Of a stretch of 64,000 nucleotides of DNA, positions 36,101 to 48,490 are shown piece after piece. The stretch comes from Allium sativum (Eukaryota; Streptophyta; Magnoliopsida; Asparagales; Amaryllidaceae), in the NCBI GenBank assembly GCA_030737875.1, contig CM060926.1:165377079-165441078 (forward strand). Reading direction: 5' to 3'. Made by a program: the position numbers and the translations under genes. The stretch's first letter is position 1. Every line of letters begins with the position of its first letter. Below the pieces are notes generated by a model that was given only the letters and a program-made list of their open reading frames with translations, had not been told where the DNA came from and did not search any database.

Positions 36101-36523
36101 ATGATCAAGGCTTCTGTTGAAAAGCAGAGTCTTGTGGTTGATGATCAAAACACGGCTTTAATATAGCGTAGCTTTGTGTATAGCGTTAATTTGCAAGCTT
36201 CACATCTCGGTATGAGTTCAAAACGGGATAAGGGACCCAAGGAGAACATGACGTTTCTTTCTAGCTATGGGTGGTTTCAGTGTAACACCTCGTGTTTTCT
36301 GTTAACATAAACTAACAAATTAAATAATACTTAATTTTAAATGTGATAATCAAGGGAAACGGGTTATGCCAATGTGTTCGTCTCGGAATTCTAGTTGAGA
36401 TAGAGCCCGAGTTTGCGTAAATTGGACTTCGTGTGAAGAAGTTATGGCTGTCGGAAGTTTCCAGAAAATTTTCTAAATTCAAACAGCTCAAAATGAATTC
36501 AAATTTCAAATCAGAAGCGGGCT

Positions 36524-36543
36524 GGGCGGGAAAATTCCCGCCC
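36524..36543. promoter_or_regulatory. Double E2F-type palindrome in LTR
   Basis: GGGCGGGAAAATTCCCGCCC: arms of nine bases pair exactly, about 245 bp from the LTR start. A GTCGA array follows (36552-36602). Confidence 0.6.
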
Positions 36544-36753
36544 AGGACCCAGGTCGACCAGGGGTTCGACCGTAGTGTCGACCTCCCCCTTACAGGTCGA
36601 CCTGCCCCCCCCCCCCTCCCGCGGGCAGATTTGAGTGATGACGATTTTGTGACTGGTTGCTGAGTCATTAGGACTTCTGGATAGCTCTGATCTAGACTGA
36701 ATGGTTGTGGTTAGTTCTAGGTTGATCGGATGGCCTAAATTAATCCTAAACTC

Positions 36754-36783
36754 TATATAAACACATGTATACTCAAACCCTAA
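36754..36783 (+). promoter_or_regulatory. LTR core promoter: TATA box and telo-box
   Basis: TATATAAA at 36754-36761 and AAACCCTAA at 36775-36783, in the same spacing as the other family A copies. Confidence 0.6.
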
Positions 36784-37194
36784 AACCTAATTAAAATTAG
36801 AACCATGGCCGTCATGCTATCACCTTGCAACCTAGAGTAGCCGCCACCAATTAGAGAGAAAGTAAAGCTAATCAACTCAATCCAATTCAAGATTATAACA
36901 ACAACTACAACGAATTGTCTACTTCAGAGGCGAGCTAAATCAATTTCAGAACTCAGATTTCAGAACTCAAGATCTTCTTTGAGTTGTGAGTTCAATTTCT
37001 TTAATAAGATAATTAACAAGTTAATTGGGTTGAGATATAAATTGGGTTATATGGTTATGTTTGTAAATCATTGGAAAAATGTAATCTTTTGTGAATATAT
37101 GCTAGATGTTTATCATGATAGTTTTGTTGTGGATCCCTTTTCATATGCCAAATCATCTACGTTCAACTTGATTCACGTTTGACATCATTTTATA

Positions 37195-37590
37195 TGCAAG
37201 TTTGGGAGTAGATTATATGCTAGTTTCTATGTGAATTGTACACTAGTTTACATTTGAATCAAATAAAGTGATTATATGCAAGTTTAGGTAGAAATTGGAT
37301 TCACATATATGCAAGTTCACCCTTCAGATTTAGATCTATGACATGTATAGTTTTATGCAAGTTTGTGGTTATGGCCTATGCAAGTTTTAGGTGAAAAACT
37401 ATATCACATATATGCAAGTTTACACCCCTATGTTTAGATCTATGACATGTATAGTTTTATGCAAGTTTGTGATTATGGCCTATGCAAGTTTTAAGTGAAA
37501 AACTATATCATATACATGCAAGTTCACACCTTTTAGGTTTATGTTTAGATTCATGACTATACAAAGTTTATGCAAGTTATGTTGTAATTC
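37195..37590. repeat. tatgcaagtt repeats in family A LTR
   Basis: The word tatgcaagttt recurs about ten times. A unit of about 120 bp (tatgcaagtttgtg to acatgtatagt) is repeated in tandem near 37340 and 37455. Confidence 0.75.
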
Positions 37591-39043
37591 TTATTTGCAA
37601 GTTAGATCTATTTTGGGTGTTAGGAAAATTTGTGATTTTTCTTCCCTTTTATGTATTAGACTAATTTATAGTCTAATATATATATATATATGTCATGATA
37701 AACGAACGAACAATGTGGGGACGATGGGGGTAATATTGAATATACACCTATTGAGAATTGGCATAAATGGCCGGAAAAAGGCATATAATAAATTTAAGAT
37801 ATTAATTAGCATAATTGGTATTTATGGATATAATTGAGACAATTATGGGCATAAATGAATTTGGAATTTATTTACAAATTTGAATAGGGATAATAATCCA
37901 ATTTAGGGTTAAATGAAGAGGTGTAATAATAAACCGCCTAAGACACGAGGTTAGACTCTTTTGTGGTGTAAAACTGCCCGGACCCGCCCGACAAATTCAG
38001 GTGCCACAAATGCCAGTCTAATGTGAGAGGTCAAAGGCATGAATTAAATGCATAACAGTTGTAAATACACGAGGTTAGGCTTGTTTGTGGTGTAAGACTG
38101 CCCAGACCCGCCTGGCAAATCCAGCTGCCACAAATATCAGTCTAATGTGGGAGGTCTTTACAAGGTTACGGTGTTAATGAATTAAGAAACACTTAACCAG
38201 ATAAACATGTGGTGGGACAAGGGGGATTAAGTAGGTGCCTTGGGTGGCATGTGGAATTAAGTGGGTGCCTTTGGTGGCATTTGAAATACGATTAGATGCA
38301 CTTAACCAAGATTGAAACATGTAAGAAGACATGAATAAGAATGGGGTTAAGTGGGAAAACCTTAGAGGGGACCAAGCATAGGTGGAAAGCTTGTGTCATT
38401 CATGAGGGCCCTTTTCAAACCAGTAACCCATTAAGTATCTTTGTGGTCTCAACCCAAGTCGAGGACGGGACATGCGTACTGGATTTGATTGTAAGAGATC
38501 AAAACGGGTTAGCGGTGGCAACGCAAGTCCAAGGGGTTCATATGCGTGTGTGGGCCCGGGCTTGTAGGTAAGATGTTGTTGCATCGTGTAGATATAAGCC
38601 GTGCATTTTTGGTGGTATCGGGTTGCCACTTTGGGGAGTGATACACCCTACTGTGGGGCCAGCACGGGTATCTACGAGTTAGGGAGCCGATCGAAAGGGG
38701 TTAGTGGGTACACCTAGTGGAGATAGGGGCAGACGACACCTATGAAGGTAGCTATGGATACAAGAAACTACCATTATCATTATTAAGTTTTGTAGGCGGG
38801 ATCCACCTTTAGGGTGACTAGTGGCGGTGCAGTATAGTAATTATCCTATAGTGATTAGGGGCGCCTTTAACGTTATCTTTGTTCGTCTTATTTCCTTTGT
38901 TTGCTCTGTCATACCTATTTGTTCACAGTCATCTCCTTATTTTCTAGCTTATGCCTTATCCTAGTTACTTAATGATTATATTGTTAAAGTTATTGCACTC
39001 GCCAGACTTTATGTCTGACCCCCTTGTTTCCACCTCTTTTCTT

Positions 39044-39060
39044 CCCCCCCCCCCCCCCCC
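39044..39060. repeat. C17 homopolymer
   Basis: Seventeen C in a row where related LTRs have a short C run (CCCCCCAGG at 11325). It is an expansion specific to this copy. Confidence 0.9.
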
Positions 39061-41159
39061 GGTGCTCAGGGTGGGACTAGTACTAATGGAGCTTGATTTG
39101 GACAACTTTATCTCTTTCTTTGGAAGTTGCTTGAATCGCTGAAGTAAAAGTTCAGCCTATCTTATTTATTTCTATTTTATGTTGGGGTTATGTCTTTTAT
39201 TTTATGTACTCTGATTTAATCAAGATGGATATTATGTACTTGACTCTAGTCTTTGGTTTTTGATGATTTAATCAAACTTATCTGTTACTGCTGCAATGAA
39301 TAAAGTTTTAAATTTTTAAGTACTGTTTTATATCTGTCTTGTTATTAAGTTTCTGTTCTATATACACTTAAAACGCTACATAGAAGTTAATGCATTCCAT
39401 TTGTGAGTGACATTAATGGACATGGGGTGTCACATTTAGGGTTTTGCAGGCCCTGACATTGTTATATTTTTACCTATGTGGTTGTTGGATTGTGAGGCGC
39501 CTCGGTTATATCGGTCTCTATGGAGCCGATGGATAGGTCCTATAGGACCGGGAAACGTGTGTTCAGGAATAATTAATTCTCAAACGTAAGGGAGGACCGG
39601 CCTTGGAGGATCCAAGGGTTACCCAGAGTGTGTAGTCCCAAGGCATTTGCTAGAGTGTCTCGAAGCGGAAAGGAGTACATCCCTTGCCTATACTCATGAC
39701 GAAAATCCAATTTCCAATACGTGACATTTCGGTTTTGATTGTAAAGCCTAGTATTGGCGACATGATATATGGTATCCATGCCGTCTATAATTGATACATT
39801 TATATTTGAAGTTGTTTTATATACTACGCACTTATAATAGTATCAAATGATTTGTTTCAAACATATCAAGCATTATTTGGCTATTATAAGGTAAAATCCT
39901 ATCCTCCGGCTTGTGTTGCATTGTGTGATGGGACCTGGGTCTTATAATAGCTTCATTTTTCCAAAAAGCATTACGCTATTTTTTTTATGCACTGGTATTT
40001 TTGGGAGGAAACTGAAAACCCCACCTCCGTTAAGGTGACTCACAAAGGGAGTGCCTTAACTTCGGTGTAGTGTTTTAGGTAAAAGATGCAGATAAATTAT
40101 AGGACGGGCAAATAAAGCAGCGGAAAATAAAGTCATTTTATAAACAACTTAATTCAGTCAAGCTTTTACAATAATTGTCTCAATCATACTTAAAAGTAAT
40201 ACATAGAAATTCTGTCTTGATTCAAAAACTTCCAAGTATAAAAGAAGCATAAAAATAACAATGTTATTCCCCAATAAAGCGTGAACCATCCATAGCAGTG
40301 GAAGAGAGAGTCCAAAGCAATACATCGACTATCTTCGATCTTGGAAGGAAAACTGAGCAAAGTGGTAACATTTCCTCCCTGTGAACCTGGGGAGGGGGGT
40401 GACGGAAGAAAAGAGGCAAAATAAAACTAGGTCAGACATATGTCTGGTTTGTCCAGCGACTTTCAGCTTATAAACAGGCAAAAGCATCATGACATGAATA
40501 AATTGAATATAAGACAATACCGTGATAACAGGGATAACATGATAACATAGGATAAACATAAGAAATGATAAGGCAAGATAAACTGAATGCGCTTCTACTC
40601 TTTCTCTGCTTCGCTACTACCTTGTTATTCTGATTTTTATATCTCTGCACCACCTAACTAGCGTCCCAACTAGTAATCTGTATAAAATGATAATATGATA
40701 ACGTGATCCCAATCCTCGCTATTGTGGTAGCCTTCAGGTGTACATCTATTATGAGGATTCCACCTCAATCTGCCTAATTGCCATGAATGTGTTAGATGTA
40801 CCCTTACTACCCTATCGATCGACTCCCTACTGTATTAACTTTTCTTGTTTCTGTGTCAATCAGACCTCTCTTACGTGTAGACACCTTGTGCTGGTCCCAT
40901 ATAAGGTGTATCAATCCTTATGATAACAACCCGACACGATTCAAGATGCACAGTGTATAACTACTAGTACCCAGTGCCTACTTTTTCCCACTTCGGAGTA
41001 CGAGCACGCTCGTAAACCGTCGGAACCTACACTGACGTACCCCCTGTCGCTGTTTTGACCACTTATAATCAGCCCAGTAATCGTGCCCCACTCTGCCTAG
41101 TTTCAGGGTACCATGATACATCTATGTGGGTTATTGCTGAAATGGGTCCCCGTTACTAG

Positions 41160-42060
41160 GGTTTCCTGTTGGTTAAGTTTCTGGGCCTATACATAAAAAT
41201 ATTACCCACCTACACGAGATGTACTTAACCCTCCCATCGATTCAAGCATGTTTATTTAACGATTAAGTTTGTGGGCCTATATGTACTAATATTACCCACC
41301 TACACGAGGTGTACTTAACCCTCCAATCGATTCGACCATGTTTATTTAACGGTTAAGTTCGGGGACCTATATTTACTAATATTACCCATCAATCCGATAT
41401 GTACTTAACCCTTCCACTGATTCAAACATGTTTATTTAATGATTAAGTGCTGTCCATTCATATTAACTTAACTCACCCATTCATCATGTCATGTTGGTCA
41501 AGTCTTTCTTATTATCTTAACCCTATTCGTTTATCAAGTTATATTGGTCAAGTATTTCTTGTTAACTTAACCCCACGCGTTCAGCATGTTGTGTTGGTTA
41601 ACTGTCATTAATCAATTCAAGTTATCTTAACCCACCTACTTGTCATATTACTTTGGTTAAGTGTTGCCTTCTTGTGTCAACTTAACCCTAGCAGAAATCA
41701 AGTTATATTGGTTAAGTGTTGCCCTCTTGTTTTAACTTAACCTTATCACAAATTAAGTTATATTGGTTAAGTGTTTCTTATTACTTAACCCTGCCCGTTC
41801 ATCATGCTATACTGGTTAAGTGTTTCCTATTAACTTAACTCTAGTCATCCATCCTGTTATATTGATCAAGTGCTTCTCATTAACTTAACCCCAGTCATTC
41901 ATGTTATATTGGTTAAGTGTTCCTATGAACTTAACCATAATCATTCATCTTGTTATATTGGTTAAGTGTTTCTCATTAACTTAACCCTAGTCATTCATCT
42001 TGTTATATTGGTTAAGTGTTCCTATTAACTTAACCCTACTCATTTCTTAGCATGTCTTGT
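41160..42060. repeat. GGTTAAGT / ACTTAACC array (left LTR)
   Basis: Three units of about 85-90 bp come first (with atattacccacc and gtacttaaccc). About ten units of about 50 bp follow, each with ggttaagtg then attaacttaaccc. The right LTR repeats this nearly unchanged. Confidence 0.85.
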
Positions 42061-43485
42061 TCATTAGCATTAACTGATTTATTAATGCACCAATCTCTCA
42101 CATTAGATATGTGTTGTTGTAGTTATTGGATGTGCCGGGCAGTTTTACACCACAACTCAATCTAACCTTGGGTTTTTCTTGGGCATGATGCACTAACCTC
42201 ACACATTAGATAGGTGTTGTTGTGGTTACTGGATGTGCCGGGCGGTTCCGGGCAATTTTACACCACAACTCAATCTAACCTCGGGTTAGGCACATTCGTC
42301 TTTTCACTAATTTACATATTTACAGTTTATATGCAAATTATTCATAGTTGTTGTCAATTTTAGATTATGACACGTTTTCCATAAATGTCCAAGTCTAGAT
42401 TTATATGCTAATTATCTCAACCAGTCATATTCCAATTCTCAAGTTTTGCCTAACAAAGCTAATTGCAAGTTATGGCCCCCAAATTCAATTTCAAGTTATT
42501 ACTCAAAATAGGCTACACCTAATCTTCCCATGTTTGTAATAATAGATATGCCTCAAAATTATAATATCCATTATACTTGGCATCCCAAATCAATAGTTAG
42601 GCCAAATCTAGATTTAATGTTCCAATTTACATTTTATGCCCAATCTAGATTTAACGCTCAAGTTACCCCAAATTCGCAACAATAAAATTATGCTTAAAAC
42701 TTGATTTATATGCCAATTTCATACTTTGTTGTTCATGCCAATTCTAGGTTCAATATGTCAAATTACATATTCATGTCAAATTACCCTAAATTGCATCTTA
42801 ACAATCATGCCATACTGCATGTTCCAAAATATGCCAAATAATGTCAATTTCGTGTTATGCCCAATTACCCACGCATTCATAACGTATGTATTTCGAGTTT
42901 TAACTCAAGATTCATAAAATAAGGGGAGAAGCAAGATGGAACATCGTAAGGATGGGCATAGTCATATGATGATAAGAACTATTGGTCCAATAAACTTGAT
43001 GTGCTAAAAAGACAAGCTTTGCATAGAATACATCGCAGGCATATAGATATGATATGAATATCATCATGAATCATCACAGGCATATGAACTTAAAGAGGAT
43101 TACAATTCCGATATACAACAAGGAGAGATATGATTGGACCAATTTCATAGTCAAAAATGATTCCCGAAAATATTCAAGCACATAATCAATGAAAGGATAG
43201 CTTGCATCAGGCATATTATCATATTCATTTTATTACATGTCACAATTAGATTTAGGTGTTCAAATCTAAAAAGTAACTGACTTACAAAACAAAGGCAAAA
43301 ATCTTGTTTTCTGGGATCTGTTTTCTGAAATTAAATAGCTCTCCTTTGATGTAGACTAATTGTTCTTCTAATTTAGATTTGATTTGATTCTTAGCTTCTA
43401 TCTTGCTTTCTAGTTGAAGGAGAATGGCGGCTACTCTAGGTTGACTATGGATAGCATGACGGGTCTTGGTATGAATTTGTGTTGT

Positions 43486-43514
43486 TTAGGGTTTAGATTT
43501 AGGTTGCTTATATA
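43486..43514 (-). promoter_or_regulatory. LTR core promoter: TATA box and telo-box
   Basis: On minus, TATATAA (43508-43514) precedes AAACCCTAA (43486-43494). Confidence 0.6.
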
Positions 43515-43741
43515 GAAGTTTGATTTAATAAAAGCCGTTAGATCAACCTAGGTCCAATCAAATCCATTCAAACCTAAGAGAACCAACCATAACTTGCCAC
43601 ACAAGCCCTAGTGACTCAGAAAATCGTCACACAAAGAAACACGTCAGGTTTCGGATCTAGCCCAAGGGGGAGGTCGACCCCCAGGTCGACCCTAGGTCGA
43701 CTTATGTACCCAGGTCGACCCCCTGGTCGACTTGGTCTCTC

Positions 43742-43759
43742 GGCGGGAAATTTCCCGCC
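43742..43759. promoter_or_regulatory. Double E2F-type palindrome in LTR
   Basis: GGCGGGAAATTTCCCGCC is a perfect 18-bp palindrome of two TTTCCCGCC sites, about 255 bp from the LTR start on minus. The GTCGA array lies beside it (43672-43735). Confidence 0.65.
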
Positions 43760-44015
43760 CAGCCTGCTTCGGGGTTTTTGAGCTTCGGAACTTAAATTTT
43801 AATTTCGGCCTGGTTTTATTATTTAAATTCTTGAATCCTCTGAAGGTCATAACTCCTTCATACGGAGTCCGATTTACGCAAACTCGGACTCAATCTCAAG
43901 CAGAATTCCGAGAAGAACGCAATGGCGTAACCCATTTCCCTTAATTCTTCTTCTAAAAATTAAGTGTTCTTAAATTCTTTAATTTAAATATTCACCGAAA
44001 ATATGGGGTGTTACA

Positions 44016-46447
44016 TTCTCCCCTCCTTAAAGGATTTCGTCCCCAAAATCTCTAAGTTAAGAAGAATGCATATCCTAACATCGAACATCCATCTGCTCAA
44101 CCATTCAATCACAGGTGTCCATTGTCCTTAAAAGTATTTTCCAATGCTTTCATGATCATATGCATAGTGCGTGTACATGTCCTTATCTAATGCAAAATCA
44201 GGTGGTCTACTGATTCAGTTGACCTCCTTAATGCGGATTATGTTGGTGCCATGAGTCCATCATGTATGCAATTATTCCTAATCGTACTTTGTAATTTTTA
44301 CATGAGTGCTTAATCATTCAACTAATGCAACATCTGTATGATAACACATCAAGTTTCAATCCATATATATAAAAATTCACTCATGCATATGAAATATGAA
44401 AATGACTGAGCCGATCTAGTGCCTAATGTGTGTATATGCATCCACGAGCAACCACTAGCAACCACTTGCAACCACCCAACATAAAATGTCTCAAGCACAT
44501 GTTTACATCCATTGGCTTCTACCTAAGGATCGAGGATAGGGCCGAGAGGATATACTTAAAAGATAAGGACTAGCATGCAAACAAACTTTATAGAAAAAGA
44601 GATACCAAGGATATACCCTCAAAAAGGGTATGATGCGCGTATCTAGTCTTCAGTCTTCTAAGTCACATCTTCTTGAGTTTCGCTTCATTGTGCTCTGACT
44701 ATCTTGACTTCACGATTGCGTAGCTCCTTAATTTCAGTTTCCCAAATATAAGTTGGGACTCAATTCACTGTCGCCTCTCGTTCCACCTCTTCTCCTTCTA
44801 GTATACTCGGCACTAGAACTTCTGTTGTGTCATGCTAACATTCCCAGAACTATCTCTTGAAATTAAACAGATGCTAACCATGTTACCAAGTGTATATACT
44901 AAGATGATTAGAGGTCTCTCCTCTGCTTAGCTTATCCATCATGTCACAAATCTGAGGGTCTAAAGCTAAAGGTTGTTATGTGCTTTTTACCTCTCTTAAG
45001 GTCAGTCTTACTTAGGGCGCCCGCCACAACCATTTATTTCTCACACAAACCATCCTAGTCGAACTCGACATCCCTAAGTATAAGCTCCAAAGGCCTAAAC
45101 CAATATCAGACAAGCACCCAAGGAATACCTCCTCCGAATTTGGACGATTTATGTGAGATGAAACAACCAAAAAATTGAGCACTCAACCGACTCTGGCCAT
45201 CCTTGCCAATCTTGTTCCAAAACTGTCATTGGTCGCATAACTGGCTTTGCATTGTCAATTGGATATATGCGGAAGTCTATCTCGAGTTTTATGGGAAAAC
45301 CCCTAACCTAATCAAAAACATCTACATACTCATGGACTATTCTAACGGATCGCAAATCGTTGATAGATGCATCAAGTGATTCTAGGTAGCTAAACCAAAC
45401 TGATCCCTTAGGAACGCACGAAATCTCGAGGGTATTCCCGAGGCAAGTCAAAAGTCTAACTACCCTCCTTTTACAATTACCAGCTAACCAATCCATGCCT
45501 AGAATCAACCCATTGCCCATGAAACCAAACACATAAGCATTACACTTAAACTCAATACTTAACATAGCTATTCTCAAATCCTTACAAACCAAATATAAAT
45601 GAGCCGAACCACCAACCGGATTTGAGACAATAATGGGATCTTCTTTTATACTAGTACTAAGGTGCAGAGACTACACTACGGAAGCAGATATAAACGAATG
45701 TAAAGCGCTAAAATAAAAAAGAGTACTAATAGGATGATCAAAAAGGAAAAGTCTTTCAATAGAAATCTTACTACCTCTCTCTCAGGTACGCTAGCGGTGA
45801 TAACATGCATTTGCACTCCTGAAAATCATGTCATTTGTTCTTGCCCTTGTCCTTAATTATACGACCCATTATACCATAATAAAGATACTCCCTCTTGTCT
45901 TAGGTTTTACTATTCTTTCCTCCCCTCTTGTTCTGTGATTCTTCCACTCACGCCTCTTTCTTTTTACCTCCTTTGCGAACCAAGTCCATATCCATGAGTT
46001 CCTCATCCTTGGGTTGTGCCCCTTAGCAAAACTCCCTCAGTCTCATCTTTACTATCCTTGTGTAACACGTTGACAAGTCTCTCGAAAGCTGCCTCCATTG
46101 CATGGAAAATCCTACAAAGCTCGAAAGAAAATTAGCCGCAGGTGAAACTACAGCAGTTATAGATGGAAGTTGGGCACTTCTTCGCCCTTTGACAAGTGTC
46201 ATAGTCTCATCAAGCCTTCGGAACCATGCCGCGATGAGGTTACCTCCCAGAAAGCCAGGCGCCCCGGAGACTCGGGAAAGAAGGAAACAAGGATTCAAAC
46301 AGAGAATCAAAAGATAGTGCATATGGCTTTAGGGAATATGCCTTTAAAGCAAAACTTTTCTTTTGAAAATGCTTCTTTTAAAACTGTCTTGAAAATAATT
46401 TTTCAAGTCTTTTATCTGATCCGGTAACCTTCAACTCTGATACCAAG
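44016..46447 (-). pseudogene. Degenerate gag-protease-RT remnant of family A element
   Basis: A gag-like part lies near 46320-45900. A decayed zinc knuckle reads YLYYGIMGRIIKDK near 45840-45900, where CxxC, His and Cys ligands are lost. A protease region (45592-45308) has LGMDWLAG, the usual Ty3/gypsy protease C-terminal motif, and HEYVDVFD, the linker before RT. After a stop, FPIKLEIDF and NAKPVMRP mark the very start of RT. Beyond about 45150 I recognise nothing down to the purine tract, so the rest of pol is deleted. Many stops; no function expected. Confidence 0.75.
46435..46445 (-). other. Primer-binding site (tRNA-iMet)
   Basis: On minus TGGTATCAGAG, two bases after the LTR end. It matches the 3' end of initiator tRNA-Met as in many plant Ty3/gypsy and Ty1/copia elements. 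Confidence 0.85.
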
Positions 46448-47599
46448 TGAAACACCCTACCTCTATTAAGGTCAGTCACAAAGGGAATGCCTTAACTTCG
46501 GTGGAGCGCTTTAGGTAAAAGATCCAGATAAATTATAGGGCAGACAAATAAAACAGTGAAAAATAAAGTCATTTTATAAACAACTTAATTCAGTCAAGCT
46601 TTTACAACAATTGTCTCAATCATACTTAAAAGTAATACATAGAAATTCTGTCTTGATTCAAAAACTTCCAAGTATAAAAGAAGCATAAAAATAACAATGA
46701 TATTCCCCAATAAAGCATGAACCAGCCATAGCAGTGGAAGAGAGAGTCCAAAGCAATACATCGACTATCTTCGAGCTTGGAAGGAAAACCGAGCTAAGTG
46801 GTAACATTTCCTCTCAGTGAACCTGGGGAGAAGGGAGAAACTGAAGAAAAGAGGCGAAACAAAACTAGGTCAGACATAAGTCTGGTAAATCCAGTGACTT
46901 TCAGCATATAAACAGGCAAAAGCATCATGACATGAATAAACTGAATATAAGACAATATCGTGAGAAGAGGGATAACGTGATAACATAGGATAAACATAAG
47001 GTATGATAAGGCAAGATAAACTGAATGCGCTTCTACTCTTTCTCTGCTTCGCTACTACCTTGTTATTCTGATTTTTATATCTCTGCACCACCAAACTAGT
47101 GTCCCAACTAGTAATCTGTATAAAATGGTAATATGATAACGTGATCCCAATCCCCTCTATTGTGGTAGCCTTCAGGTGTACATCTGTTATGAGGATTCCA
47201 CCTCAATCTGCCTAATTGCCATGAATGTGTTAGACGTACCCTTACTACCCTATCGATCGACTCCCTACTGTATTAACTTTTCTTGTGTCTGTGTCAATCG
47301 GCCTTCTCTTGCATGTAGATACCCTGTGCTGGTCTCACCATAAGGTGTATCAATCCTTATGATAGCAACCGACACGATTCAATATGCACAGTGTATAACT
47401 ATTGATACCCAGTGCTTGCTTTTTCCCACTCCGAAGTACGTGCACGCCCGTAAACCGTCGGAACCTGCACTGACGTACCCCTTCCCTCTATTTTGACCAC
47501 TTATAATCAGCCCAATAATCGTACCCTACCCTACATAGTTTCAGGGTACCATGATACATCTATGTGGGTTACTGCTGAAATGAGTCCCCGTTACTAGGG

Positions 47600-48490
47600 T
47601 TTCCTATTGGTTAAGTTTGTGGGCATATATATATACAAATATTACCCACCTACACGAGATGTACTTAACCCTCCCATCGATTCAAGCATGTTTATTTAAC
47701 TGTTAAGTTTGTGGGCCCATATGTACTAATATTACCCACCTACACGAGGTGTACTTAACCCTCCAATCGATTCGAGCATGTTTATTTAACGGTTAAGTTT
47801 GTGGGCCTATATTTACTAATATTACCCACCAACCCGATATGTACTTAACCCTTCCACTAATTCAAACATGTTTATTTAATGGTTAAGTGTTGTCCATTCA
47901 TGTTAACTTAACCCACCCATTAATCATGTCATGTTGGTTAAGTGTTTCTTATTAACTTAACCCCGTTCGTTCATCAAGTTATATTGGTACAGTATTTCTT
48001 GTTAACTTAACCCCACGTGTTCATCATGTTGTGTTGGTTAAGTGTCATTAATCAATTCAAGTTATCTTAACCCACCTACTTGTCATGTTACTTTGGTTAA
48101 GTGTTGCCTTCTTGTGTCAACTTAACCCTACCACAAATCAAGTTATATTGGTTAAGTGTTGCCCTCTTGTTTTAACTTAACCTTATCACAAATCAAGTTA
48201 TATTGGTTAAGTGTTTCTTATTACTTAACCCTGCCCGTTCATCATGCTATACTGGTTAAGTGTTTCCTATTAACTTAACTCTAGTCATCCATCCTGTTAT
48301 ATTGATCAAGTGCTTCTCATTAACTTAACCCCAGTCATTCATGTTATATTGGTTACGTGTTCCTATGAACTTAACCCTAATCATTCATCTTGTTATATTG
48401 GTTAAGTGTTTCTCATTAACTTAACCCTAGTCATTCATCTTGTTATATTGGTTAAGTGTTCCTATTAACTTAACCCTACTCATTTCTTAG
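47600..48490. repeat. GGTTAAGT / ACTTAACC array (right LTR)
   Basis: Same units and order as 41160-42060 with a few base changes. Confidence 0.85.

Larger units (their letters stand above)
36281..39434 (+). mobile_element. Solo LTR, family A (3.15 kb)
   Basis: It starts TGTAACACCTCG and ends GGGGTGTCACA. Flanks TTCAG (36276-36280) and TTTAG (39435-39439) match at four of five bases. It has the family A order of modules, but a much shorter GGTTAAG array and a longer set of tatgcaagtt repeats. No internal region is present. It sits in the family B LTR, whose sequence rejoins across it when compared with the minus-strand copy. Confidence 0.82.
40013..44015 (-). repeat. Family A 3' LTR (left copy)
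   Basis: 4003 bp. On plus it reads TGAAAACCCC to GGGGTGTTACA. It holds the GGTTAAG array at about 41170-42060, the doubled CCCGG module at 42095-42295, the telo-box (43486-43494), the TATA region (43508-43514) and the E2F-type palindrome (43742-43759). Confidence 0.9.

Noticed and set aside
41160..42060. CRISPR-like appearance of regularly spaced repeats
   Set aside because: Units are diverged, spacers are themselves repeats, and the context is a plant LTR.
46102..46427. Plus-strand frames in the family A interior
   Set aside because: They are antisense to the gag remnant of an element that reads on minus, as its PBS and purine tract show.
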